Below are positions 39,249-48,496 of a stretch of 64,000 nt of DNA, one piece after another. The first letter of the stretch is position 1, and every line of letters begins with the position of its first letter. A model generated the notes under the pieces. It worked only from the letters and a program-made list of their open reading frames with translations, did no database searches and was not told where the DNA came from. Origin of the DNA: Micromonospora costi (GTDB lineage Bacteria > Actinomycetota > Actinomycetes > Mycobacteriales > Micromonosporaceae); the NCBI RefSeq assembly GCF_003626655.1, contig NZ_RBAN01000001.1, forward strand, positions 930,001-994,000. The letters are read 5' to 3'. The position numbers and the translations under genes were made by a program.

Positions 39249-39857
39249 TCACGACAGCCCGGCGAGGACCTGCTCGTAGCGGGCGCGGGCCGCCGCCGGC
39301 GTCCGTGCCTCCAGGTAGTTGAGCACCACGGCACCTCGGCGGTACGACTGCCCGCTCCAGGTCTGTGCGATGTCGCCCGCGCTCGTCTCGTCGGGGAACA
39401 CGTAGACGGTGACCGCGTCGGTGGCGACGACCTCCGAGCAGCCCAGGCCGAGCCCGTCCGGCCCGCAGTCGACGGACCGGTCCCGCGCGTTGGGCACCGC
39501 GAGCCCGGCGGCGCGGAACGCGTCGACCACCTGCCGCGCGCCGGGAGCCCCGGCGGGGCGGAGCGGCAGCACCACCGGCGGCGGGCTGGCCGGACGCCGT
39601 TCGGTGGGTTCCTGGACGGCGGGGGCGTCACCGGCCGGTGACACGGCGGGTGGAGCACCGGAGGACGCCGGGGCGGAACGGCCGGGCGTCGGCGAGTCGG
39701 CGGCGGTCGGCGTGGCCACCGGCGACCCGGTCGCGGGCGGCGAGGTGGCGGGCAGGAGGTGCTCGCCCTCGTCGTTCCCGCACCCGCCGAGGGCGACGGC
39801 GGCGCCGAGCGCGACGGCGGCGAGGACCACGACGGCGGGGAGGCTCCGAGGTGTCAC
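39249..39857 (-). CDS. Putative lipoprotein
   Basis: The 202-residue product has an N-terminal signal peptide with lipobox LGGC (Cys near residue 26), a Pro/Thr/Ser-rich linker to about residue 95, and a small C-terminal domain with ARQVVDAFRAAGLAVPNARD and VYVFPDETSAGDIAQTWSGQ. Three cysteines in the second half could form a disulfide. It is therefore an exported, membrane-anchored protein, but I do not recognise its family. The start is GTG at 39857. Confidence 0.7.
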   Translation of the reverse strand: MTPRSLPAVVVLAAVALGAAVALGGCGNDEGEHLLPATSPPATGSPVATPTAADSPTPGRSAPASSGAPPAVSPAGDAPAVQEPTERRPASPPPVVLPLRPAGAPGARQVVDAFRAAGLAVPNARDRSVDCGPDGLGLGCSEVVATDAVTVYVFPDETSAGDIAQTWSGQSYRRGAVVLNYLEARTPAAARARYEQVLAGLS

Positions 39858-40009
39858 CAGGGCAGTCTGCCCAACGCCACGGGGTGGCGGCAGGGGCTGG
39901 CCGGCCAGGGCCGCTGTCCCATATCCGGCACCTCGAAACTCCCGCGTCGGGCCCGCCGTACGCCGGTACCATGCCCGCCGCGGCCGGTGGGCCGGCGAGG
40001 GAGGACGAC

Positions 40010-40579
40010 ATGGACGCGATCAGCGTACGGGCGGCACGGCCGGGCGACCGGGCGTCGGTCGACGCGCTGCACGAACGGGAGTGGGGCGGGCCGTACGTGG
40101 TCGCCCACGACACCCGCTACGACCTGCGTACGCTGCCGACGCTGGTGGCCGTGGACGGTGCCGGCGCCGTGGCCGGCGCGCTGGCCCACCACGTCGACGG
40201 CGGCGGGCTGGAGGTGGTAAGCCTCGTGGCGGCCGTACCCGGCGGTGGGGTGGGCGGGGCGCTGCTGGACGCCGCCGCGGCGCTCGCCCGGGACGCCGGC
40301 CTGCCCCGGCTCTGGCTGATCACGACGAACGACAATCTGCGGGCGCTCCGCTTCTACCAGCGGCGCGGCCTGCGGCTGGTCGCGGTGGACGCGGGCGCGG
40401 TGGACCGGGCGCGGCGGCTCAAGCCGGGCATCCCCCTCGTGGGCGAGGACGGCATCCCGCTGCACGACGAGTTGGTCCTGGAACTGCGCACCGCGCCCGG
40501 GCCGGCTCCCGTACCGCGATCCGGTGGCGAGGGCGCCGCCCACCCCGAACCGGCGCCGGGCTGCGGCACCGGCGGATAG
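40010..40579 (+). CDS. GNAT family N-acetyltransferase
   Basis: The 189-residue product is a GNAT enzyme; the acetyl-CoA-binding motif is VPGGGVGGALLDAAAALARD (about residues 80-100), followed by LWLITTNDNLRALRFYQRRG. It transfers an acetyl group from acetyl-CoA to an unknown amine. The last 30 residues are a Pro/Gly-rich tail. The ATG at 40010 has GGGAGGA upstream. The next gene starts ten bases after its stop, so both are probably co-transcribed. Confidence 0.85.
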   Translation: MDAISVRAARPGDRASVDALHEREWGGPYVVAHDTRYDLRTLPTLVAVDGAGAVAGALAHHVDGGGLEVVSLVAAVPGGGVGGALLDAAAALARDAGLPRLWLITTNDNLRALRFYQRRGLRLVAVDAGAVDRARRLKPGIPLVGEDGIPLHDELVLELRTAPGPAPVPRSGGEGAAHPEPAPGCGTGG

Positions 40580-40589
40580 CCTGCGAGGC

Positions 40590-41387
40590 ATGCCGGGCAA
40601 ACTCTGGATCTCGCTGACCACCGACTACGGCCTCTCCGACGGCTTCGTGGCCGCCTGCCACGGGGTGATCGCCCGCATCGCGCCGGGGGTCCGGGTGATC
40701 GACGTGACCCACCTGGTGCCGCCCGCCGACGTGCGCCACGGCGCGGCCGTGCTCGCCCAGACAGTGCCGTACCTGCCGTTCGGGGTGCACGTCGCGGTGG
40801 TCGACCCGGGCGTCGGCACCGCGCGCCGGGGCGTGGCCCTGGACACTCCCGGCGGGATCCTCGTCGGCCCGGACAACGGGTTGCTGTGCGACGCCGCGGA
40901 CGCGCTGGGCGGGGTCCTGACCGCGGTCGAGCTGACCAACCCGGACTGGCTGGCGCCGCAGGTGTCCCGCACGTTCCACGGCCGCGACGTGTTCGCGCCG
41001 GTCGCCGCGCGGTTGGCGCTCGACACACCGCTCGCCGAGGCCGGTCCCGCGTTCGACCCGGCGCAGCTGGTACGGCTGCCCGCGCCCCTCGTGTCGGCAG
41101 ACGGCGACGGGGTCACCGCCGAGGTGCTGACCGTCGACCACTTCGGCAACGTGCAGCTCGCCGCCACGGCCGACCTGCTGGAGCGGCTGCCGGCGACCGT
41201 CCGGCTGGCGGCGAACGGGGACGCCGGCCGGGAGGCCCGGCACGGGCTGACGTTCGGTGACGCCCCGACCGGCGGGCTCGTGGTGTACGCCGACTCGGCC
41301 GGCCGGATCGCGGTGGCGGTCAACGGCGGGCGGGCCGTGGACCTGCTCGCCGTGTCGCCGGGCGACCCGGTCCGGATCACCGGCTGA
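40590..41387 (+). CDS. SAM hydroxide adenosyltransferase (DUF62 family)
   Basis: Enzymes of this family hydrolyse S-adenosylmethionine to adenosine and methionine; relatives are the fluorinase and chlorinase. The 265-residue product has the N-terminal ISLTTDYGLSDGFVAACHG with the catalytic aspartate region, VVDPGVGTARRGVAL, GPDNGLL and the C-terminal barrel with VLTVDHFGNVQL. The 23-residue insertion that marks the fluorinase is not present. The ATG at 40590 follows GCGAGG. A strong terminator follows. Confidence 0.9.
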   Translation: MPGKLWISLTTDYGLSDGFVAACHGVIARIAPGVRVIDVTHLVPPADVRHGAAVLAQTVPYLPFGVHVAVVDPGVGTARRGVALDTPGGILVGPDNGLLCDAADALGGVLTAVELTNPDWLAPQVSRTFHGRDVFAPVAARLALDTPLAEAGPAFDPAQLVRLPAPLVSADGDGVTAEVLTVDHFGNVQLAATADLLERLPATVRLAANGDAGREARHGLTFGDAPTGGLVVYADSAGRIAVAVNGGRAVDLLAVSPGDPVRITG

Positions 41388-41439
41388 ACGGAAACCGAGC
41401 GCCGACCGGGTCGGAACCGCTGGTCCCTCACGTCCGGCC

Positions 41440-41475
41440 GGGCGCGGTCCGGGACGCGTGCCCCGGACCGCGCCC
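41440..41475. terminator. Bidirectional terminator
   Basis: GGGCGCGGTCCGGG (41440-41453) pairs perfectly with 41462-41475 over 14 bp around an eight-base loop; outer GTCC and GGAC (41432-41435, 41476-41479) can add pairs after a bulge. It lies between the convergent SAM hydroxide adenosyltransferase gene and the SH3-protein gene, ending just before the latter's stop codon. Confidence 0.75.
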
Positions 41476-41480
41476 GGACC

Positions 41481-42749
41481 TCAGCAGGCCGACACCGTGC
41501 CGCCGTAGACCGCGGAGATGTACGCGTGGCTGACGTACTGGCCGGTGGCCAGGCGGTTCCAGCGGTTGGTGGTGCGGAAGGGGCCGCTGACCGTCTGGCC
41601 GGTCACGTAGCACTGGATCGGCACGTTGGCGAAGCGGGCGGCGAGCCCGCGCGACGGGTACGTGGTGCTCGCGCCGGTGCGGATGTTCAGCGGCCCGTCG
41701 CCGACGACCCCGCGCGGTCCGGAGCCGGTCCACAGGTACGCCACGTCCACCCACGCGTTCGTGGTGAGCAGCAGCGCGTCCCAGAACGTGCCGTCGGCGA
41801 GGTCGATGCCGGCGGGGTTGAGGACGGTACGGCCGAACTGGTCCCGGCCGCCGTTGTAGCCGCTCTGGTAGGCGGCCTGCGCCTCGGGCCGCCCCTGCGG
41901 CAGGTCCTTCCAGTTCTCCCGGACGGGGCTCGGGTTCCAGTAGTCGTCGCGGGTGTTCCACGGCCCGACGTCCCACACCGGGGCGTACGTGCAGCGGCTG
42001 CCACTGGTGGTGCACACCCGGACCGTGTAGTCGCCGCTGTTCAACGGGGAGAGCCCGCGCCGCGACGGCAGCGCCGCGAAGTGGTCCCGTGGCTGGATGG
42101 TCCGCCCGTTGGCGGTCACCTCGCCGACCAGCCCGATCCGGGTGGCGAAGACCTGGTAGGTGAGGCCGGGAGTGGCGGCGGTGGTGACGGCCAGCGAGTC
42201 GGCGGTGAGCCGTACGCCGCGGACCGTGGCGACCGACCGCGCGTCCCGGGCGGTGAGGACCACGCGGGCCTGCACCCGGGTGACGGGCTGGTCGAAGACG
42301 GCGGTGGCCGGCCGCCACTCGCTCCAGCCGCTCGCCCGCCACGCCCGGACCTGGGTCTCCACCGTGGCGCCCGGCACGACCCGGGCGTCGATCTCGGCCC
42401 GGACCCGGGTGGCCGGGCGCGACAGGGTGCGCGGCGCAGTGATGAGCATGCCCTCGGCGAGGGCGGAGCGGGGGCCGCGCGACCGGGCGGCGCCCCAGCG
42501 GGCGTCACGCAGCCGGAGCCCGGTCCCGGTGGGCCGGACGTTGACGTCGTCGGCGTCGACGACGGACAGGTCGAGGCTCCACCGGTCCCCGGTGGCCGGA
42601 GCACCGGCGCGGGAACCGGTCGGTACGGCGGTGGTTGGGGTGGCCGCGGCGGCCGCGACGGGGCCGGTGGCGGGCAGGAGGGCGGCGGTGAGGGTAGCGG
42701 TCAACGCGAGGCGCAGGATGGGACGGACACGACGATGAACATGTTTCAT
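41481..42749 (-). CDS. Secreted protein with bacterial SH3-like domain
   Basis: The 422-residue product has a signal peptide (MKHVHRRVRPILRLALTATL start, Ala-rich cleavage region near residue 37). A beta-rich middle (about 45-190, with two matching RAEIDARVV / QARVVLTAR strands) is followed by a domain with CTYAPVWDVGPWNTRDDYWN, then a C-terminal SH3b-like domain (LNIRTGASTTYPSRGLAARF to the final Cys). SH3b domains often bind cell wall. The ATG at 42749 follows GAGGAG. No catalytic domain is recognised; a wall-associated role is inference. Confidence 0.75.
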   Translation of the reverse strand: MKHVHRRVRPILRLALTATLTAALLPATGPVAAAAATPTTAVPTGSRAGAPATGDRWSLDLSVVDADDVNVRPTGTGLRLRDARWGAARSRGPRSALAEGMLITAPRTLSRPATRVRAEIDARVVPGATVETQVRAWRASGWSEWRPATAVFDQPVTRVQARVVLTARDARSVATVRGVRLTADSLAVTTAATPGLTYQVFATRIGLVGEVTANGRTIQPRDHFAALPSRRGLSPLNSGDYTVRVCTTSGSRCTYAPVWDVGPWNTRDDYWNPSPVRENWKDLPQGRPEAQAAYQSGYNGGRDQFGRTVLNPAGIDLADGTFWDALLLTTNAWVDVAYLWTGSGPRGVVGDGPLNIRTGASTTYPSRGLAARFANVPIQCYVTGQTVSGPFRTTNRWNRLATGQYVSHAYISAVYGGTVSAC

Positions 42750-42859
42750 GGGCAATCTCCTCAGAACTCCCTGATGGTGCCCATATCGGGAGATCAAGCG
42801 GAACCGGGCTACAAATAGCGACACACGCGAATCCGGCTCGACCGAGGGAGGATGGGAGG

Positions 42860-43720
42860 ATGCCCGAAGGCGACACCGTCTGGAACACGGCCCGCGTCCT
42901 GCACCGTGCGCTGGCCGGCGCGACACTGACCGCGAGCGAGTTCCGAGTGCCGCAACTCGCCACGGCCGACCTCGCCGGCTGGACCGTGCGCGAGTCGGCC
43001 GCGCGCGGCAAGCACCTGCTGCTCCGGCTGGAGGCGCCCGCCGGCACCGCACCGGCCGGCGCCGGCGGCACCGCATCGGCCGTCGCTGGGGGCGGCGACG
43101 CGCCCGCCGGGCGGTGGACGCTCCACTCGCACCTGCGGATGGACGGCGCGTGGCGCGCGTACGCCCCGGGCGAACGCTGGGCCGCCCGGCCCGCGCACCT
43201 GATCCGGGCGGTGCTGCGCAGCTCGGGCGCGGTGGCCGTCGGCTACCACCTGCACGAGCTGGCCCTGGTGCCCACCGAGCAGGAGGAGACGCTGGTCGGC
43301 GGCCTCGGCCCCGACCTGCTGGGCGCGGACTGGGACCCGGCCGAGGCGGTGCGCCGCCTCGCCGCGCACCCGGACGAGACGATCGCCGAGGCGCTGCTGG
43401 ACCAGCGCAACCTGGCCGGGATCGGCAACCTCTACAAGTGCGAGGTGCTCTTCCTGCGCGGCGTGTCGCCGTGGACGCCGGTCGGCGCGGTGCCCGACCT
43501 GCCCGGCCTGGTGGCGCTCGCGCAACGGCTGCTCGCCGCCAACCGCGGGCGCTGGACGCAGAGCAGCACGGGCTCGCTGCACCGCGGCCAGACCACCTAC
43601 GTGTACGGCCGGCGCGCCCAGCCGTGCCGCCGCTGCGGTACGGCCGTCCGCAAGGAGGAGCTGGGCGAGCGGGTCACCTACTGGTGCCCGGTCTGCCAGC
43701 CGGAGCGACCCGCCGGCTGA
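42860..43720 (+). CDS. nei2: Endonuclease VIII-type DNA glycosylase Nei2
   Basis: The 286-residue product belongs to the Fpg/Nei family, which removes oxidised bases and cuts the DNA strand. It starts MPEGDT, giving the catalytic N-terminal proline (P2) and E3 and the Nei2-type context. A helix-two-turns-helix segment with DQRNLAGIGNLYKCEVLF follows, and the C-terminal zinc finger has CRRC and CPVC. An Ala/Gly-rich insert of about 25 residues lies near residue 60-85. The ATG at 42860 follows GGGAGG. It probably works with Lhr and UdgX in DNA repair, though it is not in an operon with them. Confidence 0.92.
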   Translation: MPEGDTVWNTARVLHRALAGATLTASEFRVPQLATADLAGWTVRESAARGKHLLLRLEAPAGTAPAGAGGTASAVAGGGDAPAGRWTLHSHLRMDGAWRAYAPGERWAARPAHLIRAVLRSSGAVAVGYHLHELALVPTEQEETLVGGLGPDLLGADWDPAEAVRRLAAHPDETIAEALLDQRNLAGIGNLYKCEVLFLRGVSPWTPVGAVPDLPGLVALAQRLLAANRGRWTQSSTGSLHRGQTTYVYGRRAQPCRRCGTAVRKEELGERVTYWCPVCQPERPAG

Positions 43721-43967
43721 CCCTCGCGTCGTGGCCGCCCGGCGATAGTCGTGGCCGCCCGGCGACAGCGGAACCGGGCGGCGTCCGAGGCCGCCCGGCC
43801 GCGACGGTCGACCCACCGCCGCCCAGATACGGACGATTGGGTAATTCCTAACGCACCCCCCGGCGTCGCATGCTGCGGTTGGACGCTCACCGATCGTCAG
43901 CAGAGCCGGCCCGACCGGGTCGCCACGCCGGGGTGGCGGCGGTCGTGCCCCGACCCCGGGGAGAGCC
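43721..43967. other. Intergenic region with a 20-bp tandem repeat
   Basis: These 247 bases separate nei2 from the oxidase-like gene. Two tandem copies of GTCGTGGCCGCCCGGCGAYA start near 43728 and 43748. A less GC-rich TGGGTAATTCCTAA at 43839-43852 may be part of the promoter of the next gene. No coding sequence is evident. Confidence 0.5.
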
Positions 43968-46900
43968 ATGGCGATGTTCCGCAGACTCCGGACCACCTGG
44001 ACCGACCGCGTGGCGCGCGGCGGCAACGGCCGGGTCGCCGAGGCGGACCGGACGGCGGTCCCGACCGCCCGCACCGCCGAGGACGTGACCGCACCGGCGC
44101 CGGCCAGCCTCGATCCGGCCGCGGTCCCGCGATGTTTCGGCCCGGTGCCGAACTTCGCCCGCAGCCCGCTGCCGGTGTGCGACGCCGACGGGCGCGTGCA
44201 GCCCGGCACCGGCCTGCGCAAGTTCGTCGACCCGCTGCCCCGCCCCGGCCCACTGGGCCGCACCGAGCTGGGCGGGTACCTGCCGGTCGCCGTGCCGGAC
44301 ACCATCACCTACCCGGGCTGCGACTACTACGAGATCGGCCTGCAGCAGTACGCGCAACGGCTGCACCGGGACCTGCCGGCCACCCGGCTGCGGGGATACC
44401 GGCAGCTGAACCTCGGCACCGACCCGTCCGGGCACAACACCGTGGCGCCGCCCGGGCGGCCCTGGTACCTCGGCCCGCTGATCCGGGCCCGGCGCGGCCG
44501 TCCGGTGCGGGTCAAGTTCATCAACCAGCTCCCCACCGGCCGCGCCGGCGAACTCTTCCTGCCCGTCGACGAGACCGTCGAGGGCGCCGGCATCGGGCCC
44601 CTGGACGGGCCGGCGCCGTACCCGCAGAACCGGGCGGTGCTGCACCTCGCGGGCGCGCAGACCGGCTGGACCAGCGCCGGCAACCCCTGGCAGTGGATCA
44701 CGCCGGCCGGCGAGATCACCCCGTACCCGACCGGGGTGGGCCTCACCCACGTCCCGGACATGCCGCCGCCCGGAGTGGGCGCCACCACGCTCTACTACCC
44801 GAACGAGCAGAGCGGCCGGCTCCTCTGGATCCACGACAACACCCTCGGCCTGTCCCGGCTGACCGTCTACTCCGGGCAGCTCGCGCTGTACCTGCTCACC
44901 GACCCGGTCGAGGAGCAGCTCGTGGCCGACGGGGTGCTGCCCGAGGAGGAGCTCCCGCTGGTCGTCGAGGACAAGACGTTCGTGCCCGACGACACCCAGC
45001 TCGCCGGGGAGGATCCGACGTGGGACCGGGACCGGTGGGGCGCCCGCGGCAGCCTCTGGCACCCGCACGTCTACCAGCCCCGGCAGAACCCGTACCGCGG
45101 CGGCGGGACCAACCCGACCGGGCGCTGGGACTACGGGCCCTGGTCGCGTACGGCCGACGGGGGGCCCGACCTCGACGGCCGTCCGGCCGGCAGCGGCCCG
45201 AACGCGGCGCTCCCCCATCCCGGCCCCGGCCCGGTGCCGAACCCGCACCACGACCCGCTGGCCGCCGCCGAGGAACCGCCGCTGACCCCGGGCGTGCCGC
45301 ATCCGAGCGCGGTCCCCGAGGCGTTCGGCGACACCCCGCTGGTCAACGGGATCGCGTACCCGTACCTGGAGGTGCGGCCGCGCGCGTACCGGTTCCGGAT
45401 CCTCAACGCCTGCCCGGACCGCAGCCTCAACCTCCAGCTCTACCGTGCCTGCTCGGACGAGCCGATGTGGGACGACGAGGGCAACCTGCTCGAAGCCGAA
45501 GCCGGGGAGGTGCCGATGGTGCCCGCGGCGCGGGCCCCCGGCCGGCCGGCGGACTGGCCGGCCGACGGGCGCGACGGCGGCGTGCCCGACCCGCGCGCCG
45601 CCGGGCCGGAGCTGATCCAGATCGGCAACGACGGCGGGCTGCTGCCCGCGCCCGTGCTGATCCGCAGCCGCCCGGTCGGCTACCGGTACGACCGCCGGGA
45701 CCCGACCGTGCTCAACGTGGACGCGCACGCCCTGCTGCTCGCGCCCGGCGAGCGGGCCGACGTGGTGGTGGACTTCTCCTCGGTGCCGCCGGGAAGCACC
45801 CTGATCCTCTACAACGACTGCCCCGCACCGCTGCCCGGCTTCGACCCGCGCTACGACCACCACACCGACGCGCCGGACCGCACGGCCGAGGGCGGCGCAC
45901 CCCGCACCCGACCCGGGTACGGCCCGAACACCCGTACGCTCCTGCAGTTCCGGGTCCGGGGCACGCCGGCCGCGCCGTACGACGTGGCCCGCCTCCGCGA
46001 ACGGCTGCCCCTGGCGTACGCGGCCGGCCAGCGCCCGCCGATCGTCCCGCAGCCGGCGTACGACGCGGCGATCGGCACCCGCACGCCGGCCGAGACCGTG
46101 GTGCCGGTGCACGCCACGACCGTCACGTTCACACCGGCGGGTGGCGCCGTGCCGGTCACCGTGCCGATCGCCGTGAAGGCCGTCCAGCAGGTGTTCGAAC
46201 CCGCGTACGGCCGGCTGGCCGGCCGGCTCGGCGTCGCGCACCCGCACGCCGGGCCGCTCGCCCCCGCCACCCTACCGCTCGGGCCCACCGACCCGGCGAC
46301 CGAGATCCTGTTCGCGGCCGACCCCGCGGTGCCGATCGGTGCACCGGCCGACGGCACCCAGGTGTGGCGGATCGTGGGGAACAGCCGGCAGACGGAGGCC
46401 GTCCGCCTGGACGGGTGCGACCTCCAGGTGGTCAACCGGGTGGGCTGGGACGGCACCATCCGCCCGCCGGACGGCGGCGAACTGGGTTGGAAGGAGGTCG
46501 TCCGGGTCAATCCCCGCGAGGACGTGATCGTGGCGTTGCGCCCCGTCGCCCCGATCCTCCCGTTCAAGATCGGCGACAGTGTCCGCCTGCTCGACCCGAC
46601 CCGCCCGGCCGGCACCCGCACCGGCTCGACCCCGATCAGCCCGGTGGACGGGCGGCCCGCGCTCGTGGTGAACCAGCTCGTGAACCTCGGCTGGGAGTAC
46701 CGCTGGCACAGCCAGCTCGCCGGTCACCGCGACGTCGGGATGAGCCGGCCGCTGGTGCTGCGGGTCTCCCCCAAGGCGCCCACCGGGTTGACCGCCACCC
46801 CCGCGCCGGGATCGGCCACCGCCCTGCCGGCCATCACGCTCACCTGGACGGGCAACGGCGGCCGCCCGCCGGCCACCAGCCACCTGCTGCAACGCGCCAC

Positions 46901-47642
46901 CGACGCCGCCTTCACGGCCGGCCTCACGGCCATCACGGTGGCGGCCACCGCGACCCGGTACACCGACGCCACGGTCACACCCGGCGTCACGTACCACTAC
47001 CGCATCCGCGCCGAGAACGCGGTCAGCTGTTCGGCCTGGTCCAACAGCGTCCCGGCGTCGGTGCAGCTCAGCGCCCCGACCGGGCTGGCTGCCGCGATCC
47101 CGCCGGCGGCGCCGCTGCGCGTCGGGCTCCGCTGGTCGAACCGCTCGTTCGCGACCGGCATCGACGTGCAGCGGGCCACCAACCCCACGTTCACCAGCGG
47201 CCCGGGCACCACGGCGATCGGCGTCGGCGGCACCCACCTCGACCCGGCGGTCGCACCGGACACCACGTACTACTACCGGGTGCGCACCACCTACCTGGGC
47301 GCCGCCTCACCCTGGTCGACGGTCGCCACCGTGACCACCCCGCCCGCCCCGCTCACGCCGACGGGCGTGACCGTCACCGCCAGCGCCCCGGGCCCGGACA
47401 CCGCGACGGTGATCCTGGGCTGGTCGGCCGGACCGGCGGCCGGGCCGGGCGCCGGGTTCATCGTCCAGCGCGCCGTCGACGCGGCGTTCAGCCGGGAGGT
47501 CGCCACGTTCACCGTCACGGGCCGGGGCTTCACCAACAGCGGGCTGGCGCGCGGCGTCACGTACCACTACCGGATCCGCGCGTTCAACGTCGTGGGCAGC
47601 TCCGGTTTCACGGCGCCGGTGGCGGTCACCACCCCGCCGTGA
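43968..47642 (+). CDS. Multicopper oxidase-like protein with three FN3 domains and degenerate copper sites
   Basis: The 1,224-residue product aligns by eye with CotA/bilirubin-oxidase-type multicopper oxidases ([40 protein letters not shown]) over residues 90-930, followed by three fibronectin type III domains (about 936-1034, 1035-1129, 1130-1224). The four copper motifs are altered: the first HxH reads HLA (226-228), the second HDN (289-291), HPxHxH reads LPFKIG (864-869), and HCH reads HSQ (914-916), so the type 1 cysteine is a serine. M925 is kept. Electron-transfer chemistry is therefore unlikely. There is no signal peptide. ATG 43968 follows GGGGAG. Confidence 0.85.
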   Translation: MAMFRRLRTTWTDRVARGGNGRVAEADRTAVPTARTAEDVTAPAPASLDPAAVPRCFGPVPNFARSPLPVCDADGRVQPGTGLRKFVDPLPRPGPLGRTELGGYLPVAVPDTITYPGCDYYEIGLQQYAQRLHRDLPATRLRGYRQLNLGTDPSGHNTVAPPGRPWYLGPLIRARRGRPVRVKFINQLPTGRAGELFLPVDETVEGAGIGPLDGPAPYPQNRAVLHLAGAQTGWTSAGNPWQWITPAGEITPYPTGVGLTHVPDMPPPGVGATTLYYPNEQSGRLLWIHDNTLGLSRLTVYSGQLALYLLTDPVEEQLVADGVLPEEELPLVVEDKTFVPDDTQLAGEDPTWDRDRWGARGSLWHPHVYQPRQNPYRGGGTNPTGRWDYGPWSRTADGGPDLDGRPAGSGPNAALPHPGPGPVPNPHHDPLAAAEEPPLTPGVPHPSAVPEAFGDTPLVNGIAYPYLEVRPRAYRFRILNACPDRSLNLQLYRACSDEPMWDDEGNLLEAEAGEVPMVPAARAPGRPADWPADGRDGGVPDPRAAGPELIQIGNDGGLLPAPVLIRSRPVGYRYDRRDPTVLNVDAHALLLAPGERADVVVDFSSVPPGSTLILYNDCPAPLPGFDPRYDHHTDAPDRTAEGGAPRTRPGYGPNTRTLLQFRVRGTPAAPYDVARLRERLPLAYAAGQRPPIVPQPAYDAAIGTRTPAETVVPVHATTVTFTPAGGAVPVTVPIAVKAVQQVFEPAYGRLAGRLGVAHPHAGPLAPATLPLGPTDPATEILFAADPAVPIGAPADGTQVWRIVGNSRQTEAVRLDGCDLQVVNRVGWDGTIRPPDGGELGWKEVVRVNPREDVIVALRPVAPILPFKIGDSVRLLDPTRPAGTRTGSTPISPVDGRPALVVNQLVNLGWEYRWHSQLAGHRDVGMSRPLVLRVSPKAPTGLTATPAPGSATALPAITLTWTGNGGRPPATSHLLQRATDAAFTAGLTAITVAATATRYTDATVTPGVTYHYRIRAENAVSCSAWSNSVPASVQLSAPTGLAAAIPPAAPLRVGLRWSNRSFATGIDVQRATNPTFTSGPGTTAIGVGGTHLDPAVAPDTTYYYRVRTTYLGAASPWSTVATVTTPPAPLTPTGVTVTASAPGPDTATVILGWSAGPAAGPGAGFIVQRAVDAAFSREVATFTVTGRGFTNSGLARGVTYHYRIRAFNVVGSSGFTAPVAVTTPP

Positions 47643-47684
47643 GACGCGCGCGGATGGCCGGGCCGCGCCTGGCCCGCCGCGGGG

Positions 47685-48473
47685 TCAGCGGGTCGGGGCG
47701 CGCAGCGGGTCGCCGACGCCGCGCAACTCGGCCAGCGCCGCGGCGACGCCGTGCAGCAGGTCGGTCGCCTCGGTCAGCCGGGACGCGGCCGGGTCGGCGC
47801 CGCCGCCGGGCCGCGCGTCCTCGGCGACGTACCCCGCCGCGGCCACCACCAGCCGCTCGTACGCGGCGACACCGCTCTCCAACTGCTCGGTGAGCACCCG
47901 GTGGGTGTCCGCCAGCGGCGCGCGGGCCTCCGCCGGGGCGAGCCGCATCGCGCGTTCCACGCTCGCCACCCGATGGGCGAGGTCCCGCAGCGACCGGTCC
48001 GCGTCCGTGGCCTCCTGCACGGCCGGTCCGGCCAGCCCGGTGAGCCGCTGCGTCATCCCGGCGAGGGTCAGCGAGGCCCGGTCCAGCCGGGCCCACGGCT
48101 CGGCCGCGCTGGTGCCGCGCAACGCCACCCGGGAGCGGACCCGGCGCACCTCGGCCAGCACACCCGGGCCGGCGGGCAGCCGTTCGACGGCGGCCACGAG
48201 CCGCGCCCGGGACCGCGCGGCGGCCTCGGCCGGGTCCGGCGCCGGTGGGGCGGGCCGCGCGGCCAGCGCCCGCAGGTCGACCCAGCGCCAGGCGGCGAGC
48301 GCCAGGGCGCTGCCCGCAGCGCCGGCCCAGGCCGCGTCGGGCAGACCGAGCCCGGCGTACGGGGTCAGGACGGCAGCCGCACCGCCGAGCCCACCGGCCA
48401 GCACACTCCACCGTCGGGCGGACCGGCGCAGCCGGGCCAGGCTCCGGAAGTACCGCGTACGCTCGTCTGCCAC
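47685..48473 (-). CDS. pspM: Phage shock envelope stress response protein PspM
   Basis: The 262-residue product has two hydrophobic segments (about residues 25-43 and 48-62) followed by a long helical cytoplasmic part rich in Ala/Arg/Glu. Its position after pspA, in the order clgR-pspA-pspM, and this layout match the actinobacterial PspM partner of the envelope-stress system; the sequence itself is poorly conserved. The GTG at 48473 has an excellent GAGGAGG upstream; a TTG at 48500 overlapping the pspA stop is less likely. Confidence 0.75.
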   Translation of the reverse strand: MADERTRYFRSLARLRRSARRWSVLAGGLGGAAAVLTPYAGLGLPDAAWAGAAGSALALAAWRWVDLRALAARPAPPAPDPAEAAARSRARLVAAVERLPAGPGVLAEVRRVRSRVALRGTSAAEPWARLDRASLTLAGMTQRLTGLAGPAVQEATDADRSLRDLAHRVASVERAMRLAPAEARAPLADTHRVLTEQLESGVAAYERLVVAAAGYVAEDARPGGGADPAASRLTEATDLLHGVAAALAELRGVGDPLRAPTR

Positions 48474-48496
48474 CCTGACCTCCTCGTGCCGGCCGC

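Noticed and set aside
40590-41387. Fluorinase or chlorinase
   Set aside because: The protein belongs to the same fold, but it lacks the loop insertion of the fluorinase and its neighbours show no halogen-metabolite genes; the common hydrolase is more likely.
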